From positions 173,986 to 237,985 of the forward strand of contig NZ_FOHX01000007.1 in NCBI RefSeq assembly GCF_900111685.1: a DNA stretch of 64,000 nt, read 5' to 3'. The notes beneath the pieces are model-generated. The model did no database searches. It worked only from the letters and a program-made list of their open reading frames with translations, and was not told where the DNA came from. Made by a program: the position numbers and the translations under genes. This DNA is from Nonomuraea wenchangensis (GTDB lineage: Bacteria > Actinomycetota > Actinomycetes > Streptosporangiales > Streptosporangiaceae). Of this stretch, positions 50,737 to 59,055 are shown piece by piece (positions within the stretch are counted from its first letter, which is position 1; every line of letters begins with the position of its first letter).

Positions 50737-51897
50737 TCAGACGGCGAGGATCGTGCCCGCGCCGACAGTCAGCCCGCCCTCGCGGACGGCGAACCCGAGC
50801 CCCGGCTCCAGCGCGACCGGCCGGCCCAGCTCGACCGCGACCTCGACGGTCTCGCCCGGCTCGGCCGGCCCGTCCAGGAGCAGCTCGCAAGGCACGTCCG
50901 TGGTCCGCAGGTAGAACTGCGGCCGGTAGCCGGAGGCGATCGGCCGCCGCCGCCCGCCCTCCTCCGGCGTCAGGAGGTAGACGCGGGCACGGAACGACGT
51001 GCGCTCGCGCTGGCTGCCCGGCTCGGCCAGCACCATGCCGCGCCGCACCTGCTCGCGGCGGACGCCGCGCAGCAGCACGGCCGCGTTGTCGCCGGCCTCG
51101 CCCCGCTCCATCGTCTTGCCGAACGTCTCGACGCCCGTCACGACCGCCGTGAACCCGTCACCGAACCCGACGGCCTCGACCTGGTCGCCGACCCGCACCG
51201 AGCCGCGCTCGACGGCGCCGGTGACGACCGTGCCGCGGCCGGTGACCGTCAGCACGTTCTCGACCGGCATGAGGAACGGCGCGTCGACGTACCGGACCGG
51301 CACGGGGATGTGCTCGTCCACGGCCCGGAGCAGCGCCTCCACGGACGCGGTCCAGACCGGGTCGCCCTCCAGCGCCCGCAGCCCGGACACCCGGACCATC
51401 GGCACGTCACGGTAGCCGTGCGCGGCCAGCAGGTCCTGCAGCTCCAGCTCGACCAGGTCGATGAGCTCCGGGTCGGCGCCGTCGGCCTTGTTGACGGCCA
51501 CGACCAGGTGCTCGACGCCGACCCGGCGGGCCAGCAGCACGTGCTCGCGGGTCTGCGGCATGATGCCGTCGTGCGCGGACACGACGAGGATCGCGCCGTC
51601 GAGCTGCGCCGCCCCCGTGATCATGTTCTTCACGTAGTCGGCGTGGCCCGGCATGTCCACGTGGGCGTAGTGGCGGGTGCCGGTCTCGTACTCGACGTGC
51701 GAGATGTTGATCGTGATGCCCCTGGAGGCCTCCTCCGGGGTGCGGTCGATCCGCTCGAACGGCGTGTAGGTCGCCTGCCCGCGCTCGGCCAGCACCTTCG
51801 TGATGGCCGCAGTCAGCGTGGTCTTGCCGTGGTCGACGTGCCCCATCGTGCCGATGTTGAGATGCGGCTTGTTGCGTACGTAGGCCTGCTTGGCCAT
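50737..51897 (-). CDS. tuf: Divergent elongation factor Tu (second, tuf3-like)
   Basis: 386 residues, about ten fewer than housekeeping EF-Tu. All GTPase motifs are present: GHVDHGKT at 19-26, Thr62, DMPGH at 81-85 and NKAD at 136-139, with domains 2 and 3 (GRGTVVTGAVERG, GYRPQFYLRTTDV). It departs from standard EF-Tu at DCPGH (Cys to Met), the SAL motif (SGL), and domain 2 (GEAGDNAAVLLRG for GRAGxNVGxLLRG). It is a lone gene, away from rpsL-fusA, so it is probably an alternative EF-Tu for antibiotic resistance or stress. AAGGAACC precedes the ATG. Confidence 0.88.
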   Translation of the reverse strand: MAKQAYVRNKPHLNIGTMGHVDHGKTTLTAAITKVLAERGQATYTPFERIDRTPEEASRGITINISHVEYETGTRHYAHVDMPGHADYVKNMITGAAQLDGAILVVSAHDGIMPQTREHVLLARRVGVEHLVVAVNKADGADPELIDLVELELQDLLAAHGYRDVPMVRVSGLRALEGDPVWTASVEALLRAVDEHIPVPVRYVDAPFLMPVENVLTVTGRGTVVTGAVERGSVRVGDQVEAVGFGDGFTAVVTGVETFGKTMERGEAGDNAAVLLRGVRREQVRRGMVLAEPGSQRERTSFRARVYLLTPEEGGRRRPIASGYRPQFYLRTTDVPCELLLDGPAEPGETVEVAVELGRPVALEPGLGFAVREGGLTVGAGTILAV

Positions 51898-52135
51898 GGT
51901 TCCTTCCTCGACTGCCCGGTGTGGTGTGTGACCCGTCCAAGGGGCTGACGACCTCCCCCCGCCGGGTCACCTCGGACTCACGGGAAGAGGTCAGCGCTCC
52001 AGGCCGCCGCGGGCACGCTCGCGCGCGCCCGGCAGTGCGGGCGTCGCGGGGCGAACGTGCGGGAACATGAGGTCCATGGTGCGATCATCAGCACGCGACC
52101 GCAACGCATTATTCCCCCGAGGAGAGGACCCCCGC

Positions 52136-53452
52136 GTGGCCGACGTCATGGACCACGGACGGCTCGCCGAGCTGATCGCCGCGTACGAGGTGCCCGGCTC
52201 CGCGCTGGCCTACCTGCACCGCGGCGAGCTGACCGAGCTGGCGGCCGGCACACTCAACGCCGCCACCGGCGTCGAGGCGACCCCGGACTCGCTCTTCCAG
52301 ATCGGCTCGATCACCAAGGTGTGGACCGCGACCCTGCTCATGCTGCAGGCCGAGCGCGGCCGGCTCACCCTGGACACCCCGGTGCGCGAGGTGCTGCCGG
52401 ACTTCCGGGTGGCCGACGAGGAGGTCAGCAGGGCGGTCACCGTCCGCCACCTGCTCACCCACACCAGCGGCATCGACGGCGACCTGTTCCTCGACACCGG
52501 CCGCGGCGACGACTGCGTGGCGAGATACGTCGAAGCCTGCGCCGGCCTGGCCCAGAACCATCCGCTCGGCGTCACCCAGTCCTACTGCAACTCCGGGTTC
52601 GTGATCGCCGGCCGGATGCTGGAGCGGCTGACCGGCAAGCTCTGGGACGACCTGGTGAGGGAGGAGCTCGCCGGACCGCTCGGCCTCACCCACACCTGGA
52701 CGCTGCCCGAGGACGTGCTCCGCTTCCGCGCCGCGACCGGCCATCTCGACGGCGGCGCGCCCGCCCCGCGCTGGGGCCTGATGCGGGCGATGGGACCGGC
52801 CGGGCTCATCTGCGCCCGCCCCGCCGACGTCGTCGCCTTCGCCCGCGCCCACCTGGAGGGCGGCCTGCTCGCCGACCCGGCCGCGATGTGGGAGCCGCAG
52901 GTGGACGTCCCGAACCCCCACACGCTGGGCCCGCAGTGGGGGATCGGCTGGATCCTCGACGAGTGGGACGGCCACCGGGTGATCTCCCACGGCGGCAACA
53001 CGATCGGCCAGCACGCCATGCTCTGGGCCGTCCCCGGCACCGGCACGGTCGTGTGCGTCACCGCCAACGGCGGCCACTCCGGCGCCTTCACCCGGGCCGT
53101 GGCGACGGAGCTGTTCGAGCGGCTCGACGGGCTGACGGTGCCGCCCGAGCTCGAACCACCCGCCACGCCGGTCGAGGTCGACGCGGCCCGCCACGCCGGC
53201 GTGTACGAGCGGACCGGCGCCCGCCTGACGGTGACCGCCCGCGACGGCGGCCTGCGGCTGCGCGGCGAGAACACCGGCCCGCTGGCCGACCTGTCGGAGC
53301 CCGTCGAGTACGACCTGGTGGCGGTGGACGAGGTCACCTTCGTCGGCCGGCCGGGCGGTGGCCCCGCCTGGGCCTCCGCCGTCTTCTACGAGCTGCCGGA
53401 CGGCTCCCCGTACGTGCATCTCGGCGCCCGCGCCACCCCCAGGACGGCGTGA
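52136..53452 (+). CDS. Serine hydrolase, beta-lactamase/DD-peptidase family
   Basis: 438 residues from a GTG with GAGGAGAGG upstream. The class C-type active site is present: Ser58-Ile-Thr-Lys61, Tyr150-Cys-Asn, and HGG (ISHGGNTIG) near 285 in place of KTG. The C-terminal 100 residues form a lipocalin-like DUF3471-type domain (HAGVYERTGARLTV). No signal peptide is visible, which argues against a cell-wall DD-peptidase and for an intracellular esterase, D-aminopeptidase or dipeptidase. It faces the racemase gene tail to tail, four bases apart. Confidence 0.83.
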   Translation: MADVMDHGRLAELIAAYEVPGSALAYLHRGELTELAAGTLNAATGVEATPDSLFQIGSITKVWTATLLMLQAERGRLTLDTPVREVLPDFRVADEEVSRAVTVRHLLTHTSGIDGDLFLDTGRGDDCVARYVEACAGLAQNHPLGVTQSYCNSGFVIAGRMLERLTGKLWDDLVREELAGPLGLTHTWTLPEDVLRFRAATGHLDGGAPAPRWGLMRAMGPAGLICARPADVVAFARAHLEGGLLADPAAMWEPQVDVPNPHTLGPQWGIGWILDEWDGHRVISHGGNTIGQHAMLWAVPGTGTVVCVTANGGHSGAFTRAVATELFERLDGLTVPPELEPPATPVEVDAARHAGVYERTGARLTVTARDGGLRLRGENTGPLADLSEPVEYDLVAVDEVTFVGRPGGGPAWASAVFYELPDGSPYVHLGARATPRTA

Positions 53453-53456
53453 GCGA

Positions 53457-54557
53457 TCAGAGGGCGATCCACTCGGTGGAGGTGGTGACCTCCTTCAGCA
53501 CCTCCGGCAGCGGCTCGACGCCGAGCCCCGGCCCGGCCGGCACCTCCAGGTGCCCGTCCACCAGCTCGAACGGCTCGGTCACGTCGGTCGCGAAGTAGCG
53601 CCGCGACCCGGAGGTGTCGCCCGGCAGCGTGAAGCCCGGCAGCGCGGCGAGCGCCACGTTCGCCGCCCGGCCGAGGCCGGTCTCCAGCATGCCGCCGCAC
53701 CACACCGCGACCCCGTGCGCCCGGCACAGGTCGTGCACCCGCCGCGCCTCCAGGTAGCCGCCGAGCCGGCCGGGCTTGATGTTGACGATCGAGCACGAGC
53801 CGAGCTCGATCGCGGCGGCGGCGTGCTCGGCCGACTCGATCGACTCGTCCAGGCAGATCGGCGTACGCAGCCGGCGGGCCAGCCTGGCGTGCTGCACCAG
53901 GTCGTCGTTGGCGAGGGGCTGCTCGATGAGCAGCAGGTCGAAGGCGTCCAGCTTGGCCAGGCGGGGCGCGTCGGCCAGGGTGTAGGCGGCGTTGGCGTCG
54001 ACCTGGAGCAGCACGTCGTCGCCGAAGCGCTCGCGCACCGCTCGCACCGGCTCGACGTCCCAGCCGGGCTCGATCTTCAGCTTGATCCGGACGTATCCCT
54101 CGTCCAGGTAGCCCGCGACGGCGTCGAGGAGCCGCGGGACCGTGTCCATGATGCCGACCGACACCCCGCACGGCACCCGCGTGCGCGCGGCGCCGAGGAA
54201 CCCGGCGAACGACTCGCCCGACGCCCTGAGCTGCGCGTCGAGGACGGCGGTCTCCAGGGCCGCCTTGGCCATGCGGTGCCCCTTGACCGGGTGGAGGGCG
54301 CGGCCGACGGCGCCTGCGTCCACGTTCGCCGGCAGGGCGGGCAGCAGGAAGCGGCGGATCACGTCGGCGGCGCCGTCGACGTACTCGGGGGAGTAGAGCG
54401 GCTCGGACATGGCCACGCACTCGCCCCAGCCCTCGGCCTCCGGCGTCACGACCCGCACCAGCAGGACGTCGCGGGAGGTCTCGGTGCCGAACGAGGTACG
54501 GAACGGCGCCACCAGCGGCATCGCGATGCGCCGCAGCTCGACTCCAGTGATCTTCAC
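53457..54557 (-). CDS. Enolase-superfamily OSBS/N-succinylamino-acid racemase
   Basis: 366 residues. It keeps the catalytic Lys pair K159-x-K161 (VRIKLKI), metal ligands Asp187 (QVDANAAYT), Glu212 (IEQPL) and Asp237 (CLDESIE) and the second base Lys261 (NIKPGRLGG). This is the o-succinylbenzoate synthase/N-succinylamino-acid racemase group. The GTG start has GGAGAGAG and overlaps the stop of a GNAT gene, an arrangement known for racemases that work with an N-succinyltransferase in D- to L-amino-acid conversion. Menaquinone genes are absent nearby, so the racemase role is preferred; OSBS activity is not excluded. Confidence 0.85.
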   Translation of the reverse strand: MKITGVELRRIAMPLVAPFRTSFGTETSRDVLLVRVVTPEAEGWGECVAMSEPLYSPEYVDGAADVIRRFLLPALPANVDAGAVGRALHPVKGHRMAKAALETAVLDAQLRASGESFAGFLGAARTRVPCGVSVGIMDTVPRLLDAVAGYLDEGYVRIKLKIEPGWDVEPVRAVRERFGDDVLLQVDANAAYTLADAPRLAKLDAFDLLLIEQPLANDDLVQHARLARRLRTPICLDESIESAEHAAAAIELGSCSIVNIKPGRLGGYLEARRVHDLCRAHGVAVWCGGMLETGLGRAANVALAALPGFTLPGDTSGSRRYFATDVTEPFELVDGHLEVPAGPGLGVEPLPEVLKEVTTSTEWIAL

Positions 54558-55288
54558 GCTCTCTCCACAACGTAGTAGGTCCTGCCGCGGAACCCGGTCA
54601 CGGCGCGGCCCTCGGCCATGAGCCCGCCGAGCACGTCGCGCACCGCGTGCCGCCAGGACTTGGCCGCGCCCGGGTCGGCGCCGCGCAGCCGCTCGATGTC
54701 GGCCGGCACCGCCACCAGCACCGTATCGGCGTCCGCGGACCCGGTGACGGGCCGCCCGCCCTCGTCGGCCAGCGCCACCACGGCGTCCGCCCGGTCGCGG
54801 GCCGGGGGAGCGGACTCCGCGACCGGCCACTCGGTCAGCAGCCGGTCAGACTCGTCGCCGCGGTTGATCGCGTCGGCCATGACGCCGTAGAAGTCCGGCA
54901 GGTAAGCGATCGGCCGCGCTCCCAGCTTGGCCAGGTTGAAGTGGGCGTTGCGGCGTACGAGGGGGTCGTAGGTCCAGGTGACCCGCTCCAGCCCGTGCTC
55001 CCCGGCCCAGCGCCGCTGGTGCAGCTTGAGCGCGTGCCCCGCGCCGGGCACGACGGTGCCGGTGACGTGCGAGTGCAGCGCGGCTCCTGACGCGAGGAAC
55101 CCGACCGACGCCCCCACCAGTCGCTCGCCGTCGAACGCGCCGGCGGCGTACCCGCCGGCGTGCGTCAGCGCCCGCATCAGCTCGACCGTGACGGGCGGAG
55201 CCGCGGGCCCGAACCGCCAGATGGCCTCGAACAGCGCGTCCACCTGCTCGAACTCCGCGATCTCCCGCAGCTCCCTGACCTCGAACAC
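54554..55288 (-). CDS. GNAT acyltransferase, probable amino-acid N-succinyltransferase
   Basis: 244 residues. N-terminal EVRELREIAEFEQVDALFEA, then GERLVGASVGFLASG and GAGHALKLHQRRWAGEHGLER (core of 20 around the acyl-CoA loop), WTYDPLVRRNAHFNLAKLGA and FYGVM are GNAT features of the group found beside NSAR/OSBS genes. It may acylate D-amino acids with succinyl-CoA before racemisation. The last 70 residues (VLVAVPADIERLRGADPG) form an extra domain present in that group. Its stop overlaps the racemase start, so the two are translationally coupled. Confidence 0.78.
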   Translation of the reverse strand: MFEVRELREIAEFEQVDALFEAIWRFGPAAPPVTVELMRALTHAGGYAAGAFDGERLVGASVGFLASGAALHSHVTGTVVPGAGHALKLHQRRWAGEHGLERVTWTYDPLVRRNAHFNLAKLGARPIAYLPDFYGVMADAINRGDESDRLLTEWPVAESAPPARDRADAVVALADEGGRPVTGSADADTVLVAVPADIERLRGADPGAAKSWRHAVRDVLGGLMAEGRAVTGFRGRTYYVVERA

Positions 55289-55341
55289 CCGCAGCCGCCC
55301 CTTCCCGCGCGGATCAGCCCACCTGGGCTTTCATGGCGACG

Positions 55342-55887
55342 TTACGCCATGGGCGCGATGCGGACCCGGCGCGGGGCCTCCTGGCTGAGACGGACCGCGT
55401 CGAGCGGCACCGTCACCTGCGGCGTGCGGTAACGGCCGCCGGCGAAACGGTCGGCGAGCGACGCCCGCACCGCCGCGGCCGTCACGTGCCCGTCGAGCGA
55501 GCTGCGGCCGTCGCGGCCGATCTCGACCGCGCACGGGCCCGGCTGCGCGGCCAGCGCCAGCCCCGCCACCGCCGCCCCGGCGAGGGCGCCGAGGTCGTCG
55601 CCGGTCCAGCCGTAGTGCCACATCCCGGCCGCCATCACCGGCGCGGCCGGGCAGGAGCCCGGCTCGATGAGCACGACGTCCATGCCGCGGAAGAGCTGCC
55701 CGGCGATCTCCTCGGCGCCCCGGGCGACCCGGGTGCCGGCGCGCAGCCCCGGGAAGTGCGGCACCTGGCCGCCGACCGAGAAGATGAGCTTGATGCCCGG
55801 CTCCGACGGGCCGGGGCCGCTGTCGCGCCACCCGCAGGCGACGAGGTCGGCGGTGCCGGCCGACCTCCAGGTGCCGATGCGCAACAT
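55342..55887 (-). CDS. Hypothetical protein
   Basis: 181 residues with consistent G/C third positions, so probably real. I do not recognise the family. The sequence begins MLRIGTWRSAGTADLVACGW and has a Gly/Ala-rich centre (GGQVPHFPGLRAG, AAGMWHYGWTGDDLGALAG), then a Val/Ala-rich C-terminal half that is predicted soluble. No signal peptide. It lies 53 bases from the GNAT gene and 45 from the antiporter gene on the same strand, so it could be read with either. The ATG has only a weak GAAGGG upstream. Confidence 0.55.
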   Translation of the reverse strand: MLRIGTWRSAGTADLVACGWRDSGPGPSEPGIKLIFSVGGQVPHFPGLRAGTRVARGAEEIAGQLFRGMDVVLIEPGSCPAAPVMAAGMWHYGWTGDDLGALAGAAVAGLALAAQPGPCAVEIGRDGRSSLDGHVTAAAVRASLADRFAGGRYRTPQVTVPLDAVRLSQEAPRRVRIAPMA

Positions 55888-55932
55888 GAAGATTGACTAC
55901 CCTTCGGAACGGCCGGTGACACTCGGTCACGC

Positions 55933-57531
55933 CTAACGCAGGCTCCAGACGTCGAGCCGGCGCAGCACCCGCGACACCACGGCCGGGTCGGCGCGCGGGT
56001 CGCGGCGGGCCTCCAGCACCTCCTGGCGGGCGGCCGACAACATCTCGCCCTGCACCCGCCGGACGAGCCGGACGCGCCGGGCCCGCGCCTCGTACGCCTC
56101 CCGCCGCTCCTCCTCGCCCGCCTCCGGGCTGATCCGCGGCCCGAACCCCAGCATGCGCCGGTTGAGCAGCTCCAGCACGTCCTCGGGAAGGTCCTCGGCC
56201 TCGTCGATCTCCCGCAGCCGCCGCTTGGCCGCCTTGGCCGCGGCGAGCGCCAGCCGTTTCTCCAGCTCCCGCTCGGCCGCGGTGTCGGACTGGACGCCGA
56301 GCCGCGACACCAGCCACGGCAGCGTCAGCCCCTGCACGACGAGCGTCACCAGGATGACCGCGAACGCGATGAACACCAGCGCCGACCGCTCCGGGAACGG
56401 CGAGCCGTCGGCCAGCGTGAGCGGGATGGCCAGCGCGAGCGCCACCGACGCCACCCCGCGCATGCCCGCCCACCACATCACCAGGGTCTCGCGCCAGCTC
56501 AGCGGGATCTCGCTGTCCTCGTGCCGCCGCCCTTCCGTCTTCTTGGCCACCCAGGCCGCCGGCAGCAGCCACAGCAGCCGGACCAGCACCACGGCCGCCA
56601 CGACGGCCGCGCTCCAGCCCAGCAGCGGGCCGAGCCGGTCCGCCTCGATGCCGAGCACGGCGTGCAGCTCCAGCCCGATCAGCCCGAACGCCACGCCCGT
56701 CACCAGCGTCTCCACGACCTGCCAGAACGTACGGGCGGCGAACCTGCCCATCACGTCGTCGGCGTCGAGGGTGCGGTCGGCGAGGTAGAAGGCGCTGGTC
56801 AGCACGGCCAGGACGCCGGACCCGTGCAGCTCGTCGGCCAGGGCGTAGCTGACGAACGGCACCAGCAGCGACAACCCCACCTGCAGCGTGGCGTCGCCGA
56901 GCAGGTCCATCAGCTTCGAGCTCAGCCAGCCGAGCCCGAGCCCCACCAGCACGGCCACCACCGCCGACAGCGCGAACTCCGCCAGCGCCCCCGGCCAGGA
57001 GAAGGTGCCGGTCACCGCGGCCGCGATCGCCACGTGGTAGAGCACGATCGCGGTCACGTCGTTGAACAGGCCCTCGCCCTCCAGCAGCGCCACCATGCGC
57101 CGGGGCAGCCCGAGCCGGCCGGCCACCGCCGTCGCGGCCACCGGATCGGGCGGCGCGACCAGCGCCCCGAGCGCCACGGCGGCGGCCAGCGGCAGGCCCG
57201 GCACGAGCGCGTGCGCCACCGCCGCCACCGCCGCCGTCGTCACGAACACCAGCGCCACGGCCAGCAGGAAGATCGGCCGCCACTGGGCCGCGAACTGCCG
57301 CCACGACGTGCCCCGCGAGGCCGCGTACAGCAGCGGCGGCAGCAGCAGGGGCAGGACGATGCCGGGCGGCACGTTCACGTTGGGCACGAAGGGCAGGATC
57401 GCCATGAGGATGCCGAGCAGGGTCATCAGCACGGGGGCGGGCAGGCCCAGCCGGTCGCCGAGCGGGACGGTGACCAGCGCGCCCAGCAACACCAGCATGA
57501 GCAGCACGAACTGGTCCACCGCCACCCCCAT
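55933..57531 (-). CDS. CPA1-type Na+/H+ antiporter (NhaP-like)
   Basis: 532 residues. About 12 membrane spans (to about 415) with FNDVTAIVLYHVAI near 155-168, where the Asp of the ND motif binds the ion, and GMRGVASVALALAIPLTLA, typical of NhaP/NHE proteins. A charged cytosolic tail of about 115 residues (many Arg/Glu, ELEKRLALAAAKAAKRRLRE) likely senses pH or binds partners. It exchanges Na+ or K+ for protons. Start ATG is taken as annotated; the 34-base gap upstream leads into the VKOR gene, so one transcript is possible. Confidence 0.9.
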   Translation of the reverse strand: MGVAVDQFVLLMLVLLGALVTVPLGDRLGLPAPVLMTLLGILMAILPFVPNVNVPPGIVLPLLLPPLLYAASRGTSWRQFAAQWRPIFLLAVALVFVTTAAVAAVAHALVPGLPLAAAVALGALVAPPDPVAATAVAGRLGLPRRMVALLEGEGLFNDVTAIVLYHVAIAAAVTGTFSWPGALAEFALSAVVAVLVGLGLGWLSSKLMDLLGDATLQVGLSLLVPFVSYALADELHGSGVLAVLTSAFYLADRTLDADDVMGRFAARTFWQVVETLVTGVAFGLIGLELHAVLGIEADRLGPLLGWSAAVVAAVVLVRLLWLLPAAWVAKKTEGRRHEDSEIPLSWRETLVMWWAGMRGVASVALALAIPLTLADGSPFPERSALVFIAFAVILVTLVVQGLTLPWLVSRLGVQSDTAAERELEKRLALAAAKAAKRRLREIDEAEDLPEDVLELLNRRMLGFGPRISPEAGEEERREAYEARARRVRLVRRVQGEMLSAARQEVLEARRDPRADPAVVSRVLRRLDVWSLR

Positions 57532-57565
57532 GTGATCGACCGCGAACCAGCGTAGCCGAGCCCGA

Positions 57566-58198
57566 TCAGGCGAACAGGGCGGGCCCGTACCTCAGCACGA
57601 TCAGCAGCGCGAGCGCGAGCAGCCAGATCGTCACGGCCAGCGCGTCGAGGTCGGCGGCGACGGCCCGGCGCAGCGCCCCCTGCGCCCTGCGGGGCAGGAA
57701 CAGGTTGCCGTCGCGGATGTTCACGTGCGTCAGCGTGGACCACACCAGCGTCGTCGAGACGGTCACCAGCAGGCACCACGGGCAAAGCGCGCCGATGACG
57801 TACATCGACTGCGACAGCAGCCAGTACGCGAAGACCAGCCCGAGCGTGTAGACCACCTGCGCCGCGAACATGAACCAGCGCGGGAAGCGCGCCCCGCCGA
57901 GCGCCGCCGCCGCGATCGTGATGACGACCGGCTCGCACATCAGCCCGAGGAAGGCGTTGGGGAAGCCGAACAGGTGGGCCTGCCATGAGCTGCCGACCGT
58001 GCCGCAGCTCACCACGCTGTTGATGTCGCAGGACAGGTCGGCGGCCGGGTCGGCGGCCAGTCGCAGCGCGTCCACCGACAGCACGAACGACGCGGTCAGG
58101 CTGAGGCACGCCGACAGGAGCATGGTGCCGTAGAGCCAGCCGTTCGAGTGCCGTAAGGCGTGCAGCCGGGGGAGCACCCCGGCCACAGGCGAGGTCAC
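57566..58198 (-). CDS. Vitamin K epoxide reductase family protein
   Basis: 210 residues with four to five membrane spans. The loop cysteines C57 and C65 (LSCDINSVVSCG) and the quinone-proximal pair C139-P-W-C142 are present, the full VKOR electron path. It re-oxidises a DsbA-like partner and passes electrons to menaquinone, supporting disulfide formation outside the membrane. The GTG start overlaps the stop of that DsbA-like gene (GTGA). Substrates are exported cysteine proteins. Confidence 0.92.
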   Translation of the reverse strand: MTSPVAGVLPRLHALRHSNGWLYGTMLLSACLSLTASFVLSVDALRLAADPAADLSCDINSVVSCGTVGSSWQAHLFGFPNAFLGLMCEPVVITIAAAALGGARFPRWFMFAAQVVYTLGLVFAYWLLSQSMYVIGALCPWCLLVTVSTTLVWSTLTHVNIRDGNLFLPRRAQGALRRAVAADLDALAVTIWLLALALLIVLRYGPALFA

Positions 58199-58962
58199 TT
58201 GGCTCCCTTCGCGCCGGCCGCCGCCGTCAGGGCCTCGGTCAGCGGGCCGGCGGTGTAAAGGTCGCCCTGGAACGCCTTCCCGTCGATGCGCACGGTCGGG
58301 GTGCCGGTGACGCCCGACGCGAACGCCGCCTGCGTCGCGGAGGCCGCCCACGCCTCGAAGGTCCGCTGCCCGAAGGCGCTCACCACGTCCGCCGGAACCC
58401 CGGCCCCGCGCGCCAGCTCGGAGATCCGCTCGTCGGTCAGCCCCTTGCCGCCCTCCTCGGGCTGGTACGCGAACAGGGCCGCGCTGAACGCCAGGACCTT
58501 CTCCGGCGCGCGGTCGGCGACCGTGGCGACGGCGTTCGCGGCCCGGGTGGAGTAGCGGGTGCCGCTGCTCGCCCGGTCGAGGAACGCCAGCGGGTGCAGC
58601 TCCAGCCGTACGGTGCCGGCCTCGACCAGCCGCGCCACCTCGGCCCCGTTGGCCGTCTCGAAGCGCCCGCAGAACGGGCACATGTAGTCGAGGTAGACCT
58701 CCAGCTTCACCGGCGCGTCCGCGCGGCCGAGGGCGATCGCGCCGCCCTCCGTCGCGATCGCCGGGGCCGGACCGGGCCCCGCGGCGGGGGAGGGCTCGCT
58801 CCCCGCCGCGTTCACGAGGGCGATCACGATCGCCACCACCAGTCCCGCGATGATCAGACCGCCGCCGGTCGCGACCAGGTGGATCCGTCTCCTCCTGCGC
58901 CGCCCGGCGGCGGCGCGGGCCTCGCGCAGCTCGCGCGACCTGCTCCGTACCTCGGTGCTCAT
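58195..58962 (-). CDS. Membrane-anchored DsbA-like thiol oxidoreductase
   Basis: 255 residues. A basic cytosolic head, one membrane span at about 28-51 and an external DsbA/thioredoxin_4 domain with active site C95-P-F-C98 (YLDYMCPFCGRFE) and a cis-proline loop (GVTGTPTVRIDG). It donates disulfides to exported proteins and is recycled by the coupled VKOR. The ATG start has no strong ribosome binding site. Upstream, a 93-base gap separates it from the peptidase-like gene on the same strand. Confidence 0.9.
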   Translation of the reverse strand: MSTEVRSRSRELREARAAAGRRRRRRIHLVATGGGLIIAGLVVAIVIALVNAAGSEPSPAAGPGPAPAIATEGGAIALGRADAPVKLEVYLDYMCPFCGRFETANGAEVARLVEAGTVRLELHPLAFLDRASSGTRYSTRAANAVATVADRAPEKVLAFSAALFAYQPEEGGKGLTDERISELARGAGVPADVVSAFGQRTFEAWAASATQAAFASGVTGTPTVRIDGKAFQGDLYTAGPLTEALTAAAGAKGAK

Positions 58963-59011
58963 GGCTGCCAGCCTGGAGGATCGGGGCCGTCGCGCACCTG
59001 GGCCGAAGGGT

Positions 59012-59043
59012 CCCGATCTTGAGGCCGTTGGTCCCGGATCGGG
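59012..59043. terminator. Weak hairpin after the M24-like gene
   Basis: CCCGATC (59012-59018) and GATCGGG (59037-59043) can pair over seven bases with an 18-base loop, 13 bases beyond the stop of the importer operon. A modest terminator, or a processing site if transcription runs into dsbA. Confidence 0.3.
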
Positions 59044-59055
59044 CGCGCTACCCCG

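Noticed and set aside
53457..54557. Naming the enolase-superfamily gene menC
   Set aside because: No menaquinone genes are nearby and the coupled GNAT gene points to N-succinylamino-acid racemisation; OSBS activity remains possible but unproven.
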